Positions 50,262-57,288 of a DNA stretch of 64,000 bases are shown piece by piece. The stretch spans positions 248,001 to 312,000 of the forward strand of contig NZ_NISJ01000004.1 of assembly GCF_002205635.1 (NCBI RefSeq), in the 5' to 3' direction. Every line of letters begins with the position of its first letter. Positions within the stretch are counted from its first letter, which is position 1. Source of the stretch: Sphingopyxis witflariensis (GTDB lineage Bacteria > Pseudomonadota > Alphaproteobacteria > Sphingomonadales > Sphingomonadaceae). The notes beneath the pieces were generated by a model. The model saw nothing but the letters and a program-made list of their open reading frames with translations, searched no databases and was not told where the DNA came from. The position numbers and the translations under genes were made by a program.

Positions 50262-50731
50262 TCAGGCGGGCAAGCGCTCGAAGATAAGTAGCCCGCGCTT
50301 CGTGGTTTCGGGACATCGCCGCCAACCGGCATGACGAAAGCAAGCCCCCGGATTGGCTGATTGGACGCTTTGCGGATCGACGAAGGTGTAATGCCGCATA
50401 CCAGGCCAGACGAAATCAGCGATGGCGTCAGCCTGTCGGATAAGGACTGACGAGAGGATCGGGCCTTCGTTTCGGAAGAGGCTGCATTCGACGCCCTGCT
50501 GTCCGTCTCGGCGGTATCGGGAAAGCCGCCAAGCGAAAACAGCGTCTCCTTCGGCTGTCCGAAGAACGATTTTGTCACCGGGACCGATAACGAGGTCTCG
50601 CGTTCGCTTCGATTTGCGCGAGCTGTAATGCCGTCGATAGTGATCGCGGACGCACAAGTCCCCGTCCTTGGTGAGCCACCAAAAGGGCGCGTGCCTTCCC
50701 CCGCCAGCGATAGGAGATGGGGGCTATCCAT
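50262..50731 (-). CDS. Phage early protein interrupted by a one-base frame change
   Basis: The N-terminal part starts at an ATG overlapping the lipoprotein stop (MDSPHLLSLAGEGTRPF). The body WWLTKDGDLCVRDHYRRHYS...FVDPQSVQSANPGACF is in the -1 frame, and the two meet at CCCTTTT near 50680. One extra T, or a -1 ribosomal slip on C CCT TTT, joins them into a 156-aa protein (RPF then WWLTKDG). Without it, only a TTG at 50657 could start the body. The composition of both halves is protein-like. The function is unknown. Confidence 0.65.
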
Positions 50732-51035
50732 GGGGAGAGTCCGGGGATTGTGGGGCGTCCGGCGTCATGCCGTAGAACCCGCAGCCCTCGACCGTGCCGA
50801 CGCAACGCTTCGCCTGCCCGTAGGCATAGTCCCTGCACTTATCGACCACCTCGTCCCAGTCGTTGTATTGGGTCGCCGTCGGGCCTTCTGGAAGCGCCGC
50901 CATGCATTCCTTGAACGCCACCGCCTCGACATTGCGATCATAGGTGATGATGACGTCCCGCGCATCGCTCGGCGCGCATCCGGACAACACTAGAAGCGCC
51001 GTCGCGAGAGCAAGGCCCTGCCCGCCCCGGATCAC
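50724..51035 (-). CDS. Prophage lipoprotein
   Basis: A 103-aa protein starting at GTG (51035), which overlaps the previous stop as GTGA. A signal peptide (IRGGQGLALATALLVLSGC) with lipobox LSGC gives a lipid-anchored protein. The mature part has several cysteines (KECMAALPEG, DKCRDYAYGQAKRC, EGCGFYG). A lipoprotein in an early operon could act in superinfection exclusion; this is inference from location and export only. Confidence 0.68.
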   Translation of the reverse strand: MIRGGQGLALATALLVLSGCAPSDARDVIITYDRNVEAVAFKECMAALPEGPTATQYNDWDEVVDKCRDYAYGQAKRCVGTVEGCGFYGMTPDAPQSPDSPHG

Positions 51036-51205
51036 AAAACCTGCTCCCGCTTGTCGGCCCGCACGCCATTTCGCTCCCACCGGCTGCGTTCCCTCCCCGC
51101 ATGATACTTCACCGGATCATAGGGCACGTAATCTCCCGAGCTTGTGATGTGATAGGACTTGCCGCCGCTGATGACGGCGTGACCGGGTTGGGGGCCGCGG
51201 GTCAT
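51032..51205 (-). CDS. Small phage protein
   Basis: A 57-aa protein: MTRGPQPGHAVISGGKSYHI, then SSGDYVPYDPVKYHAGRERS. The ATG at 51205 overlaps the upstream stop by 4 bases and its own stop overlaps the lipoprotein start by 4. No family is recognised. Confidence 0.55.
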   Translation of the reverse strand: MTRGPQPGHAVISGGKSYHITSSGDYVPYDPVKYHAGRERSRWERNGVRADKREQVL

Positions 51206-51471
51206 GACGGAATTCCCGTCGCGTTCGCGATGGCGGTGCGCGCCAGTTCCAAACATTCGCTGCCATCATATCGAGCGTCGGTCGCAAGAAGCGCGAAACA
51301 CGCGGCAGTAGCTTGAAGCAATTCAGGTGCGGCAGCGATAAGGCGGGCATTGGCTTCGCCCTCAGGCCCTTTGATTCCCATGGTCGAGGCGATCCAGAAG
51401 CCGTCGCAACCGACGAGCTGCGGGCTTCCGCTTGACACCAGCCAAGGCCCCGGAGTGTGCTGCGCGCTCAC
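51202..51471 (-). CDS. HTPGPW-type small phage protein
   Basis: An 89-aa protein beginning MSAQHTPGPWLVSSG, followed by NARLIAAAPELLQATAACFA. The HTPGPW start with a later ARLIAAAPELL motif is very common in small proteins of temperate phages, often in several copies per genome; a second copy is at 55189-55446. The function is unknown. Confidence 0.75.
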   Translation of the reverse strand: MSAQHTPGPWLVSSGSPQLVGCDGFWIASTMGIKGPEGEANARLIAAAPELLQATAACFALLATDARYDGSECLELARTAIANATGIPS

Positions 51472-51770
51472 GACCGCACCCCCTTCTTCGCCTTGGGTGC
51501 AGCATCGTTGGATGCCTGCGCCGATGACTTCGCGCGCGACGGACGAACGCGCGTCGCTTCATACGCCGCGTCCTTCGCCTTCTTTGCGCGGTGGGCTTCG
51601 GCGTCGGGGAGCAGCCGGGCAATCTCGACCGCCTGCTTGCCGTTCTTCGTCGTCAGTTCCTCGATCTTCGCGTTCAGCCGGCGCTTGTCGGCTTCGAGGC
51701 CGTCGTTCTTGAGCTTGATCCGGCTGTGGTCCTCGATCTTCATCAGGCCGAGCATGGATAAAAACGTCAT
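51468..51770 (-). CDS. Coiled-coil phage protein
   Basis: About 100 aa: a short hydrophobic start (MTFLSMLGLMKIED) and a coiled coil (RIKLKNDGLEADKRRLNAKI, then EELTTKNGKQAVEIARLL) with a basic, lysine/alanine-rich tail. It overlaps the HTPGPW gene by 4 bases. The 78-base gap upstream (51771-51848) has no gene. The function is unknown. Confidence 0.6.
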   Translation of the reverse strand: MTFLSMLGLMKIEDHSRIKLKNDGLEADKRRLNAKIEELTTKNGKQAVEIARLLPDAEAHRAKKAKDAAYEATRVRPSRAKSSAQASNDAAPKAKKGVRS

Positions 51771-51848
51771 GGTCAAATCTTTCTACCGTCGGCGAGTGGG
51801 GGCTGCGTGCCTCGCCGACGGGTTTCCGCGCACGCGGCGGGGTTGAAA

Positions 51849-52316
51849 CTAGGCGGCTTCCTTGGCGCGGTAGCGCGCGTGATATGTGTTCAGGTCGGGG
51901 TCTGGATCGGTCAGGCGGACGCCTTGCTGGGCGCACTCGCGCTGTATCGTGTCGAGATACCGGACCATCTGCGGCACCTTCATTTCGCTGGTGACCGGGA
52001 TGAAGCGCATGGCTTTGATCTTCCTGTCGTATGGCAGGGGCTTGATCGCGGCGTCGTATATCTCGCGAAACTCTGCGCTTTCTTCGCGCAGGATCGGAAC
52101 CCCGTGAATCAGCTTCCACTCGCACCGAACCTCGTCGGCGGTCATGTCGCCGCGTTGCTCGGCAGCTTCACGCGCCCACAGGAATTGAAGGCGGTTCTGG
52201 TCAAGCGAGCGGTCGCGGCCTAACTGCCATTCGACTGTGAAGGGTCTGGCAAGGTTGCTCGCGAGACGAGTGAAATCGTCAAGATCATCCTGGCTGTTGA
52301 TTATGCGGTGAGGCAT
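51849..52316 (-). CDS. NinB-like phage recombination protein
   Basis: A 155-aa protein resembling lambda NinB/Orf, which binds single-stranded DNA and helps load annealing proteins. Typical motifs are SLDQNRLQFLWAREAAEQ (residues ~37-54), CEWKLIHGVPIL and QMVRYLDTIQRECAQQGVRL. It lies two genes downstream of the Erf annealing protein, so the set works together in phage recombination. It overlaps the next gene upstream by 16 bases. Confidence 0.8.
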   Translation of the reverse strand: MPHRIINSQDDLDDFTRLASNLARPFTVEWQLGRDRSLDQNRLQFLWAREAAEQRGDMTADEVRCEWKLIHGVPILREESAEFREIYDAAIKPLPYDRKIKAMRFIPVTSEMKVPQMVRYLDTIQRECAQQGVRLTDPDPDLNTYHARYRAKEAA

Positions 52317-52651
52317 GTCAAAATCCCCAATTCGATGCTCTCGGCGCGAAGGTTTGACGCGGCGCGAATGTCCACGTTATTCCGCTCGCACCATGTCAGC
52401 TCGTTGCCGATCCCGTGGATGCCGTTCTTGCCTTGGTGGCAGTCAGGACAGACCGGGATCAGGTATTCATGATCTCGCCGCCAGCGCTTGCCGGGGACGG
52501 AAAGCAGGGTATGGTGAGCGTCCGACCGGCCAACCACGCCGCAGCCAATGCAGGCCAGCGACTTGATCCACGCCTTGTGCCGCTTCTCCGCCGCGTTCAT
52601 CACGGGCGAGTATTTCGGCTTCATGCGAAGGTGTTTGACCGGCGCGCCCAT
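52301..52651 (-). CDS. Ref/DUF968-like zinc nuclease
   Basis: A 116-aa protein with paired zinc motifs: SLACIGCGVVG, then RSDAHHTLLSVPGKRW and LIPVCPDCHQGKNGIHGIG. The CxxC...HH...CPxCH layout matches the P1 Ref / phage HNH-type recombination nucleases. In the Erf-NinB context it probably cuts DNA during recombination. The start ATG overlaps the previous stop (TGATG). Confidence 0.77.
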   Translation of the reverse strand: MGAPVKHLRMKPKYSPVMNAAEKRHKAWIKSLACIGCGVVGRSDAHHTLLSVPGKRWRRDHEYLIPVCPDCHQGKNGIHGIGNELTWCERNNVDIRAASNLRAESIELGILTCLTA

Positions 52652-52815
52652 CAGGCCAGACCCCGGCGCTTGCGCTCGCGGCGCTCCCAATTGTCCTTTA
52701 GCTTGGTGAGCCGCCAGACGGGATCGGTCGCGTAAAGCGCGCGACGTTGCTGGGAGCGCGCCATGTTGTAGGCGCGTCGCCATAGCTTCTCGGTGCTGGC
52801 TTCTGCCTCGGTCAT
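52651..52815 (-). CDS. Small basic phage protein
   Basis: A 54-aa frame: MTEAEASTEKLWRRAYNMAR, then a basic helix ending in a run of Arg/Glu/Lys residues (WERRERKRRGLA). The ATG overlaps the Erf stop by 4 bases and the TGA overlaps the next ATG by one. The coupling and the recombination neighbours suggest a DNA-related accessory role; no family is recognised. Confidence 0.6.
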   Translation of the reverse strand: MTEAEASTEKLWRRAYNMARSQQRRALYATDPVWRLTKLKDNWERRERKRRGLA

Positions 52816-53474
52816 GCGTCCGCTTCCAGAACGGTTTTGCGCTTTTCATACTCACTGACGAGGAAGTCATAGGCGGTGTCAGAGACGCGCCGGATATGGT
52901 CGATGTTGACGCTGTTGTCCGACCATGCCAGCCCCAGCTCATTGAGGTCTTGAGCGGTCAGGATCGAGCGGCGGATGCGGCCAGCCTGTCGCTGCAAATC
53001 GGTCTCGGATTGACCTTGCGCGCTGATATCGACGCTGATCTTGTCGGGGTCGTCGGCGTCGCCGGTAGGGATCATGAACTGACCGCGCATGAATTGCTTC
53101 ATCGCGTATGACTGCGCTGACCCGGCAGCTTGCGCGCCGTTGGCCTGAACCATCACGGTCTTGAATATCGGCCCCGCGCGCTCGCCGCTTTCGTGGACGA
53201 GATAGAAAGCGAAGCGCGACCACCACATAGCCATCGGCTTGCCGTCTTTCTTGGCTACATCAACCAGCTTCGCCTCGGCTGCCTCGTTCGGCTCGATAAA
53301 CAGGCCAGCGGCGATGCAATGCCCGCGCACAAAGTGGATGAAGTCGTCGATGCTGGCGTAATCGTATTTGTCGAACTTGTTCTCGTTGCCCTTGGCGAGC
53401 GTGCCGAGCGAACGCATGACGGCAATCACGGCGCTAGCGACAGCCGGGGGATAGTTCGGAGTGAGATCAGCCAT
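52812..53474 (-). CDS. erf: Erf-family single-strand annealing protein
   Basis: A 220-aa Erf-family recombinase that anneals single strands for phage recombination and circularisation. Motifs include NKFDKYDYASIDDFIHFVRG near residue 33, VMVQANGAQAAGSAQSYAMK and FMRGQFMIPTGDADDPD. It lies at the centre of the recombination group with the NinB-like and Ref-like genes. The start overlaps the upstream gene by 49 bases. Confidence 0.9.
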   Translation of the reverse strand: MADLTPNYPPAVASAVIAVMRSLGTLAKGNENKFDKYDYASIDDFIHFVRGHCIAAGLFIEPNEAAEAKLVDVAKKDGKPMAMWWSRFAFYLVHESGERAGPIFKTVMVQANGAQAAGSAQSYAMKQFMRGQFMIPTGDADDPDKISVDISAQGQSETDLQRQAGRIRRSILTAQDLNELGLAWSDNSVNIDHIRRVSDTAYDFLVSEYEKRKTVLEADA

Positions 53475-53764
53475 AAATATTCCTCACGGGTTATGCGGCG
53501 CGCGCGGTTGAACAAGCGGCGCGGATTGATTGAAAAGGCGTCGGGGGAGTCGGTGCGCGGGTGCCAGATGGCCGAAAGCCATTGGTCGCTGAGCAATTCC
53601 CAAGTGTCGGGATCGCGGTCGCCGTCTTCGAGCGTGACGTAGCAGGGAACCCAGGGGCCTCCGCCGTGCAGCCGGACCTTGTAATAGCCCTCGTCAAGCC
53701 AATCGATCGGCTGGCCCGTCGTGGTAAAGTCGCTACCGTCCGCGTATGGAGTGCTTGAGCGCAT
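53426..53764 (-). CDS. Phage protein of unknown function
   Basis: A 112-aa protein: MRSSTPYADGSDFTTTGQP, LDEGYYKVRLHGGGPWVPCY and VTLEDGDRDPDTWELLSDQW. The Trp-rich beta pattern is like other small phage early proteins. The last 49 bases overlap the start of erf. The function is unknown. Confidence 0.65.
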   Translation of the reverse strand: MRSSTPYADGSDFTTTGQPIDWLDEGYYKVRLHGGGPWVPCYVTLEDGDRDPDTWELLSDQWLSAIWHPRTDSPDAFSINPRRLFNRARRITREEYLWLISLRTIPRLSLAP

Positions 53765-53765
53765 A

Positions 53766-53948
53766 TCATGCCCAAATCACCACAAGCGTAATCGCCAGCA
53801 GGAAGGCCATCGGAACGACCCAGCCGACGTGGACGCCGACAATCGTCTCAGGCTGCATTTCCTCTGCGGGAACGATCTGCATCTCGCGCAGGGCGTCGGA
53901 ATGGCACTGGCGGTTCCATGCTTCGAGCGCGTCGGTGTAAGCGGTCAT
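53766..53948 (-). CDS. Small single-TM phage protein
   Basis: A 60-aa protein with a charged N-terminal half (MTAYTDALEAWNRQCHSDAL) and one C-terminal membrane helix (GWVVPMAFLLAITLVVIWA). The start overlaps the upstream Lar-like gene by 4 bases. Unknown role. Confidence 0.6.
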   Translation of the reverse strand: MTAYTDALEAWNRQCHSDALREMQIVPAEEMQPETIVGVHVGWVVPMAFLLAITLVVIWA

Positions 53949-54268
53949 GCCGGTTGCTCCGAAAGGAGCGTTTCCGCGCGGTTGATCCACTGCCGCAGCG
54001 ACACCGAGAGAGTGTCATCGCGATAGGCAACCGCGTCGGAGAAATGGATGATGCCTTCCAATGCCTCGCGAAGATCGCTAGTCACGGCAGTTGCGCGCGT
54101 ATTCCAGCAGTCCACAAGGTTCTCCTTGCGGCCGAACTCAACATGGCTGGAGGCTTGGCAGCGGGTGCAGGTGATGACATCGCCGCCAGCATTGTCTGGC
54201 TCGCCTTCGCCTAGGGTGAAGCGCTCAGCGGGGGCACCGCAAAACGGACACGGCAGAAGATCGCTCAT
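53945..54268 (-). CDS. Lar-family restriction-alleviation-like protein
   Basis: A 107-aa protein whose N-terminus is the Lar zinc ribbon: LLPCPFCGAPAERF, then VITCTRCQASSHVEF and VDCWNTRA. The C-terminus (LREALEGIIHFSD) is helical. Lar of the Rac prophage relieves type I restriction; many phages carry related short proteins. Coupled to neighbours by 4-base overlaps on both sides. Confidence 0.78.
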   Translation of the reverse strand: MSDLLPCPFCGAPAERFTLGEGEPDNAGGDVITCTRCQASSHVEFGRKENLVDCWNTRATAVTSDLREALEGIIHFSDAVAYRDDTLSVSLRQWINRAETLLSEQPA

Positions 54269-54744
54269 CGTTCAATACTCCCTGATGAAAGAGGGGTGCT
54301 AAGGTCGGGGGTGTTGGGTAAATCGTCTGCGACGACCGCGCTGGCGTCCTTCGGACCAAGCCCGTTCCGGTCTTGGCTCTGCCGAGCGCTCATCGCTTTT
54401 GCAGGCGGCCAATAGAACGCGTCCGGATTGCCGAGAGCCTGCCCCAATGCGCGGATCGCAATCTGGGCCTCGCCCATGTCTTTCGGCTGCCCCATCCACG
54501 CCCACGACACCATGACCCGACCCCAGCGCCGATAGCTGGAGAACGGGCGGAATTCCTGCCCGCATATCTTGCGGCGCTCGCCCGGTTTCGGGTGGGTCCA
54601 CTGAACGCTGTGAAGCTGCGCCCCCAGACCAGCCGAGAAGGTGTAAAGCTCCCCGCCAAGCCAGTAGAAACGGTTGTCCCAGAAGGGCGACCGCATACCA
54701 TGGCCGCTGCCGAAGATCAGATGATCAAGCGCGAGGATAGTCAT
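54265..54744 (-). CDS. Phage protein of unknown function
   Basis: A 159-aa protein: MTILALDHLIFGSGHGMRSP, RFYWLGGELYTFSAGLGAQL and a Trp-rich middle (SSYRRWGRVMVSWAWMG). The C-terminus is low-complexity. The ATG at 54744 overlaps the upstream stop by 4 bases. No family is recognised. Confidence 0.6.
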   Translation of the reverse strand: MTILALDHLIFGSGHGMRSPFWDNRFYWLGGELYTFSAGLGAQLHSVQWTHPKPGERRKICGQEFRPFSSYRRWGRVMVSWAWMGQPKDMGEAQIAIRALGQALGNPDAFYWPPAKAMSARQSQDRNGLGPKDASAVVADDLPNTPDLSTPLSSGSIER

Positions 54745-55004
54745 TGAGAGCACTCCAGAACGGCGAGAGCAAGCTTCCCGTGGATTTTCAGAGCGTGCGG
54801 GCAGCCGTTCCTGCGAGGGTCGCCAAGGAACTCCATGCACAGCATCGCGCACGTTCCTTGGCCAGTCTCGAACCTGCCCGAACGGCAAATCACCTTGGCG
54901 GCAGCAACATGCACCGCGCTAGGGATGAGCGCCTCTGGCTGAGACTGCGCAGCAGGCTCAGGGCGAAGCCCGCCAGCCCGACCCTTTAGGGTAGCGCCCG
55001 TCAC
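54741..55004 (-). CDS. Phage protein of unknown function
   Basis: An 87-aa protein with several cysteines (KVICRSGRFETGQG, CAMLCMEFLGDPRRNGC) that could bind a metal. It starts and ends in 4-base overlaps with its neighbours. No family is recognised. Confidence 0.55.
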   Translation of the reverse strand: MTGATLKGRAGGLRPEPAAQSQPEALIPSAVHVAAAKVICRSGRFETGQGTCAMLCMEFLGDPRRNGCPHALKIHGKLALAVLECSQ

Positions 55005-55192
55005 TTCCCGTCTCCAAAGATATCTTCCCCATACCGAGCAAGACAGTCGGAACGGTGGGCGGAACGAGCTTCATCAATGTCACGACCATGCTGTTCGATA
55101 TCCTCGCCAAGCTGGTGCCAGCGATCAGCAAGAGGTGTGTCGTAAGGAAGCGTTGCGAGAACGCGCGCGAACTGTGAGGCGCCGCCGTTCAT
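55001..55192 (-). CDS. Small phage protein
   Basis: A 63-aa protein, MNGGASQFARVLATLPYDTP then a helix (RWHQLGEDIEQHGRDIDEA) and SDCLARYGEDIFG. 4-base overlaps on both sides support it. The function is unknown. Confidence 0.57.
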   Translation of the reverse strand: MNGGASQFARVLATLPYDTPLADRWHQLGEDIEQHGRDIDEARSAHRSDCLARYGEDIFGDGK

Positions 55193-55446
55193 GCGACCTC
55201 TCCGCGAGCCTTTGCGAGGGCTGCGCGGGCCTCCTCCTCGGCGAACCGGGGAAGCCACAGAGCGCCGGCCAAAATATGCTCCAGCGCGGCCTTCATGTCC
55301 GGTGCGGCGGTGATCAGGTTGCCATCGGCCAACCGCGTCGCTGACATGCACACGCTGAGATATTGACCGTCTATGAAGGGGCCGCGCTCGTTCTGGAGCC
55401 AGCCATCTTCGATGACCCACGGCCCGGGGGTGTGCTGCGCGGTCAT
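55189..55446 (-). CDS. HTPGPW-type small phage protein, second copy
   Basis: An 85-aa protein beginning MTAQHTPGPWVIEDGW, with LITAAPDMKAALEHILAGAL in the second half. It is paralogous to 51202-51471, with the same start motif and the same helix. The function is unknown. Confidence 0.75.
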   Translation of the reverse strand: MTAQHTPGPWVIEDGWLQNERGPFIDGQYLSVCMSATRLADGNLITAAPDMKAALEHILAGALWLPRFAEEEARAALAKARGEVA

Positions 55447-55640
55447 GCGATCGCCCTTTCCGCGTCCATTGCTTCGATTTCCGACAGCAGCGGGTGGCCG
55501 AAAGACTTCTCGCCGCGATCCTCAATCACCGCAGCAATGAGGTCATAGGCCTGCCCGAGGCGGCCATCACTCCAGCCGCCACCCTCGTAGGTCGCGCGGG
55601 GGAAAGGTACGCCAGCGCTCCATGATGCCGGGGCGCTCAC
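55443..55640 (-). CDS. Small phage protein
   Basis: A 65-aa protein: WSDGRLGQAYDLIAAVIEDR in the middle and LLSEIEAMDAERAIA at the end. Coupled by 4-base overlaps to both neighbours. Unknown function. Confidence 0.57.
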   Translation of the reverse strand: MSAPASWSAGVPFPRATYEGGGWSDGRLGQAYDLIAAVIEDRGEKSFGHPLLSEIEAMDAERAIA

Positions 55641-55861
55641 GCCAACTGCCCCATCGCATCAACCGCGGCATTGCGAGCGTCGTCGTCAACGCCATCGAGA
55701 TAGTCGATCAGGTGGATGGCAAGCGCGATCTGCTCGTCATGGCTGAGCGATGCTGCCGACTGGCGGGCGCGCTCGTAGCTCAGCGAACGGTCGATCGCCG
55801 CACGGTTGACTGCGTATGCCTTGGTCAGTTCAGGGGTGATGCGGGTGATGGGAGCGTTCAT
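55637..55861 (-). CDS. Small phage protein
   Basis: A 74-aa helical protein: MNAPITRITPELTKAYAVNR, then SHDEQIALAIHLIDYLDGVD. Coupled by 4-base overlaps. No family is recognised. Confidence 0.57.
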   Translation of the reverse strand: MNAPITRITPELTKAYAVNRAAIDRSLSYERARQSAASLSHDEQIALAIHLIDYLDGVDDDARNAAVDAMGQLA

Positions 55862-56094
55862 GCTGCCAACTCCTCAGCTTTATCGTCGGCGGGAATGGCG
55901 CTCGCTATGTAGCGATCAGCCTCTGCCATCGCGGCACCGACCTGATTAATGAGCCACGCGTTATCGTTAGGCAGGCAGCTCTGGATGAGGCTGAAATGGG
56001 CTTTCAGGTTTTCGATACGGGCGATCCAAACTTGGACGCCAAAAGTCTCATCGGTCGCGCCAAGCAGCCAATCGATGTCGGGGCGGGCGCTCAC
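55858..56094 (-). CDS. Small phage protein
   Basis: A 78-aa protein from a GTG that overlaps the upstream stop as GTGA: MSARPDIDWLLGATDE, then NLKAHFSLIQSCLPNDNAWL and a helix AAMAEADRYIASAI. Unknown function. Confidence 0.58.
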   Translation of the reverse strand: MSARPDIDWLLGATDETFGVQVWIARIENLKAHFSLIQSCLPNDNAWLINQVGAAMAEADRYIASAIPADDKAEELAA

Positions 56095-56297
56095 GCTGCC
56101 CACCCACGGAACATCCGGTTGGTTTCGACGGTGCGCTCAGCGCGCTCTTGGGTCGCATAGGCAACGCGACCAGCGTAGCCCGAGCCGCGAGTGAAGAAGC
56201 GGCCTTTCCAGCGGCCAGCGGTCTGAACAGTGACGACCGCCTGTTCGGTTCCGTAAGAACCTTCCATCGTGGCGGTGCGGACAACCTTGTGTGACAT
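56091..56297 (-). CDS. First gene of the leftward early operon
   Basis: A 68-aa basic protein: MSHKVVRTATMEGSYGTEQA, then GRWKGRFFTRGSGYAGRVAY. The ATG at 56297 lies just below the paired operator sites and a promoter-like sequence, so it is the first gene read when the repressor is removed. By position it could be an antiterminator-like (N) protein, and its basic character fits, but there is no sequence proof. Confidence 0.6.
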   Translation of the reverse strand: MSHKVVRTATMEGSYGTEQAVVTVQTAGRWKGRFFTRGSGYAGRVAYATQERAERTVETNRMFRGWAA

Positions 56298-56338
56298 CTT
56301 GATGCTCCATCGGTGCCGGTGTTCGGCTGATGGAGTAT

Positions 56339-56390
56339 GTTTAGACACACTAAACGAAATGCGCAAGAGAAAAGTTTAGATCAACGAAAC
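56339..56390. promoter_or_regulatory. Left operator pair (OL-like) for the prophage repressor
   Basis: Two 17-bp sites: GTTTAGACACACTAAAC (56339-56355) and GTTTAGATCAACGAAAC (56374-56390), centres 35 bp apart. Both share the GTTTAGA / TCTAAAC half-sites of the perfect site at 57264. On the minus strand, TTGCGC (56361-56366) is 15 bases before TCTAAA, a candidate promoter overlapping the first operator. It lies upstream of the leftward operon. Confidence 0.8.
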
Positions 56391-56499
56391 AAAATTGATC
56401 GGCGCTTGCGAATCAATGGCTTGCCCGACGCGCTCGGCTCGTCGGGTGTGGGGCACTGGTATATTGTAGGAAAGCAGTTTCTCGCGAGGTTGAGCGAGG

Positions 56500-56880
56500 C
56501 TAATCGCGGGTCACGTCATCAAACTCTTTGCCAATCTCACGTAGCCAGTAGAACCCAAATGCCCCGGCGCCCCAAACAAACAGATTTGACCACACCCCTT
56601 CGGCACGCTCAAGGGCAGTGAAGAACGCCCATATGCCGCCTAATAACACTGGGCCAAGCAAGGAAGTCGTGGCGTTCCTTAGCCTGTGAATTTTCCACTG
56701 GGCCGCCCCCAGCTTTCTGCGAAGCTCGGCAATCGATCGCTGCGTATTGTGATCGGCCTGAATAAGCGCCCTTATCCTTCGTGAATCCGAAGACATGTCC
56801 GGGTGCTCATTGAAGATTTTTTCCCAGTGGCCTTCATAGCCAGGGCGCTGTTCGTTCTCTTCGTGGTTGTCTGGGGTCAT
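56500..56880 (-). CDS. Two-TM membrane protein co-expressed with the repressor
   Basis: A 126-aa protein. A charged N-terminal half (MTPDNHEENEQRPGYEGHWE, RIRALIQADHNTQRSIAELR) is followed by two transmembrane helices (LLGPVLLGGIWAFFTALE and SNLFVWGAGAFGFYWLREIG). Its ATG overlaps the repressor stop by 4 bases, so it should be made in the lysogen. Genes at this place in other prophages often exclude other phages or change host traits. The function is not known; this role is inferred from coupling to the repressor. Confidence 0.7.
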   Translation of the reverse strand: MTPDNHEENEQRPGYEGHWEKIFNEHPDMSSDSRRIRALIQADHNTQRSIAELRRKLGAAQWKIHRLRNATTSLLGPVLLGGIWAFFTALERAEGVWSNLFVWGAGAFGFYWLREIGKEFDDVTRD

Positions 56881-57194
56881 CCGGCGCGCTTGCGCTGGCC
56901 GCTCGACACTTCCGTTGCATCGTCGCGGGGTGCTTCGGACGCGATCTTGATGGCATCCTCGCGCAGCCGGCGAAGGGCCATAGCGTCGTCGGGGTGCATC
57001 AACAGCTCATGCGGGCGGATGTTTAGATAGGCTGCCAGCTCGTTGATCGAGTCCCGCGTGTATTGCTGCTCGCCTCGAAGCATGAGGCTCACCCGCGCCT
57101 TGTTCCAATCGAGATCGCGCGCGATGTCGGCCTGCTTCTTGCGCAGGGTGGCAAGCCATTCTTTCAAATACCAGTCGTGGAATGGGGCGGTCAT
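56877..57194 (-). CDS. CI-like prophage repressor (XRE-type HTH)
   Basis: A 105-aa DNA-binding protein. The HTH is KKQADIARDLDWNKARVSLM followed by LRGEQQYTRDSINELAAYLN, an XRE-type fold. The C-terminus is helical (DDAMALRRLREDAIKI), without the LexA-like self-cleavage domain of lambda CI. It is divergent from the Cro-like gene, with two operators between them. The ATG at 57194 is chosen because an in-frame extension would cover the operators. It probably holds the lysogenic state. Confidence 0.83.
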   Translation of the reverse strand: MTAPFHDWYLKEWLATLRKKQADIARDLDWNKARVSLMLRGEQQYTRDSINELAAYLNIRPHELLMHPDDAMALRRLREDAIKIASEAPRDDATEVSSGQRKRAG

Positions 57195-57227
57195 CCACCA
57201 AGGATAATCGCCTTCGCGCTCAATGTC

Positions 57228-57280
57228 GTTTCGCCTGCCTAAACAAAAATGCTTGTGGCTGACGTTTAGATGGTCTAAAC
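57228..57280. promoter_or_regulatory. Right operator pair (OR-like) between repressor and Cro-like gene
   Basis: Two 17-bp sites: GTTTCGCCTGCCTAAAC (57228-57244) and the perfect palindrome GTTTAGATGGTCTAAAC (57264-57280), centres 36 bp apart, nearly the same as in the left pair. On the plus strand TTGTGG (57254-57259) is followed after 15 bases by TCTAAA, matching the layout at the left pair. The 57264 site would cover the promoter and start region of the Cro-like gene. Confidence 0.85.
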
Positions 57281-57288
57281 GAATATCC

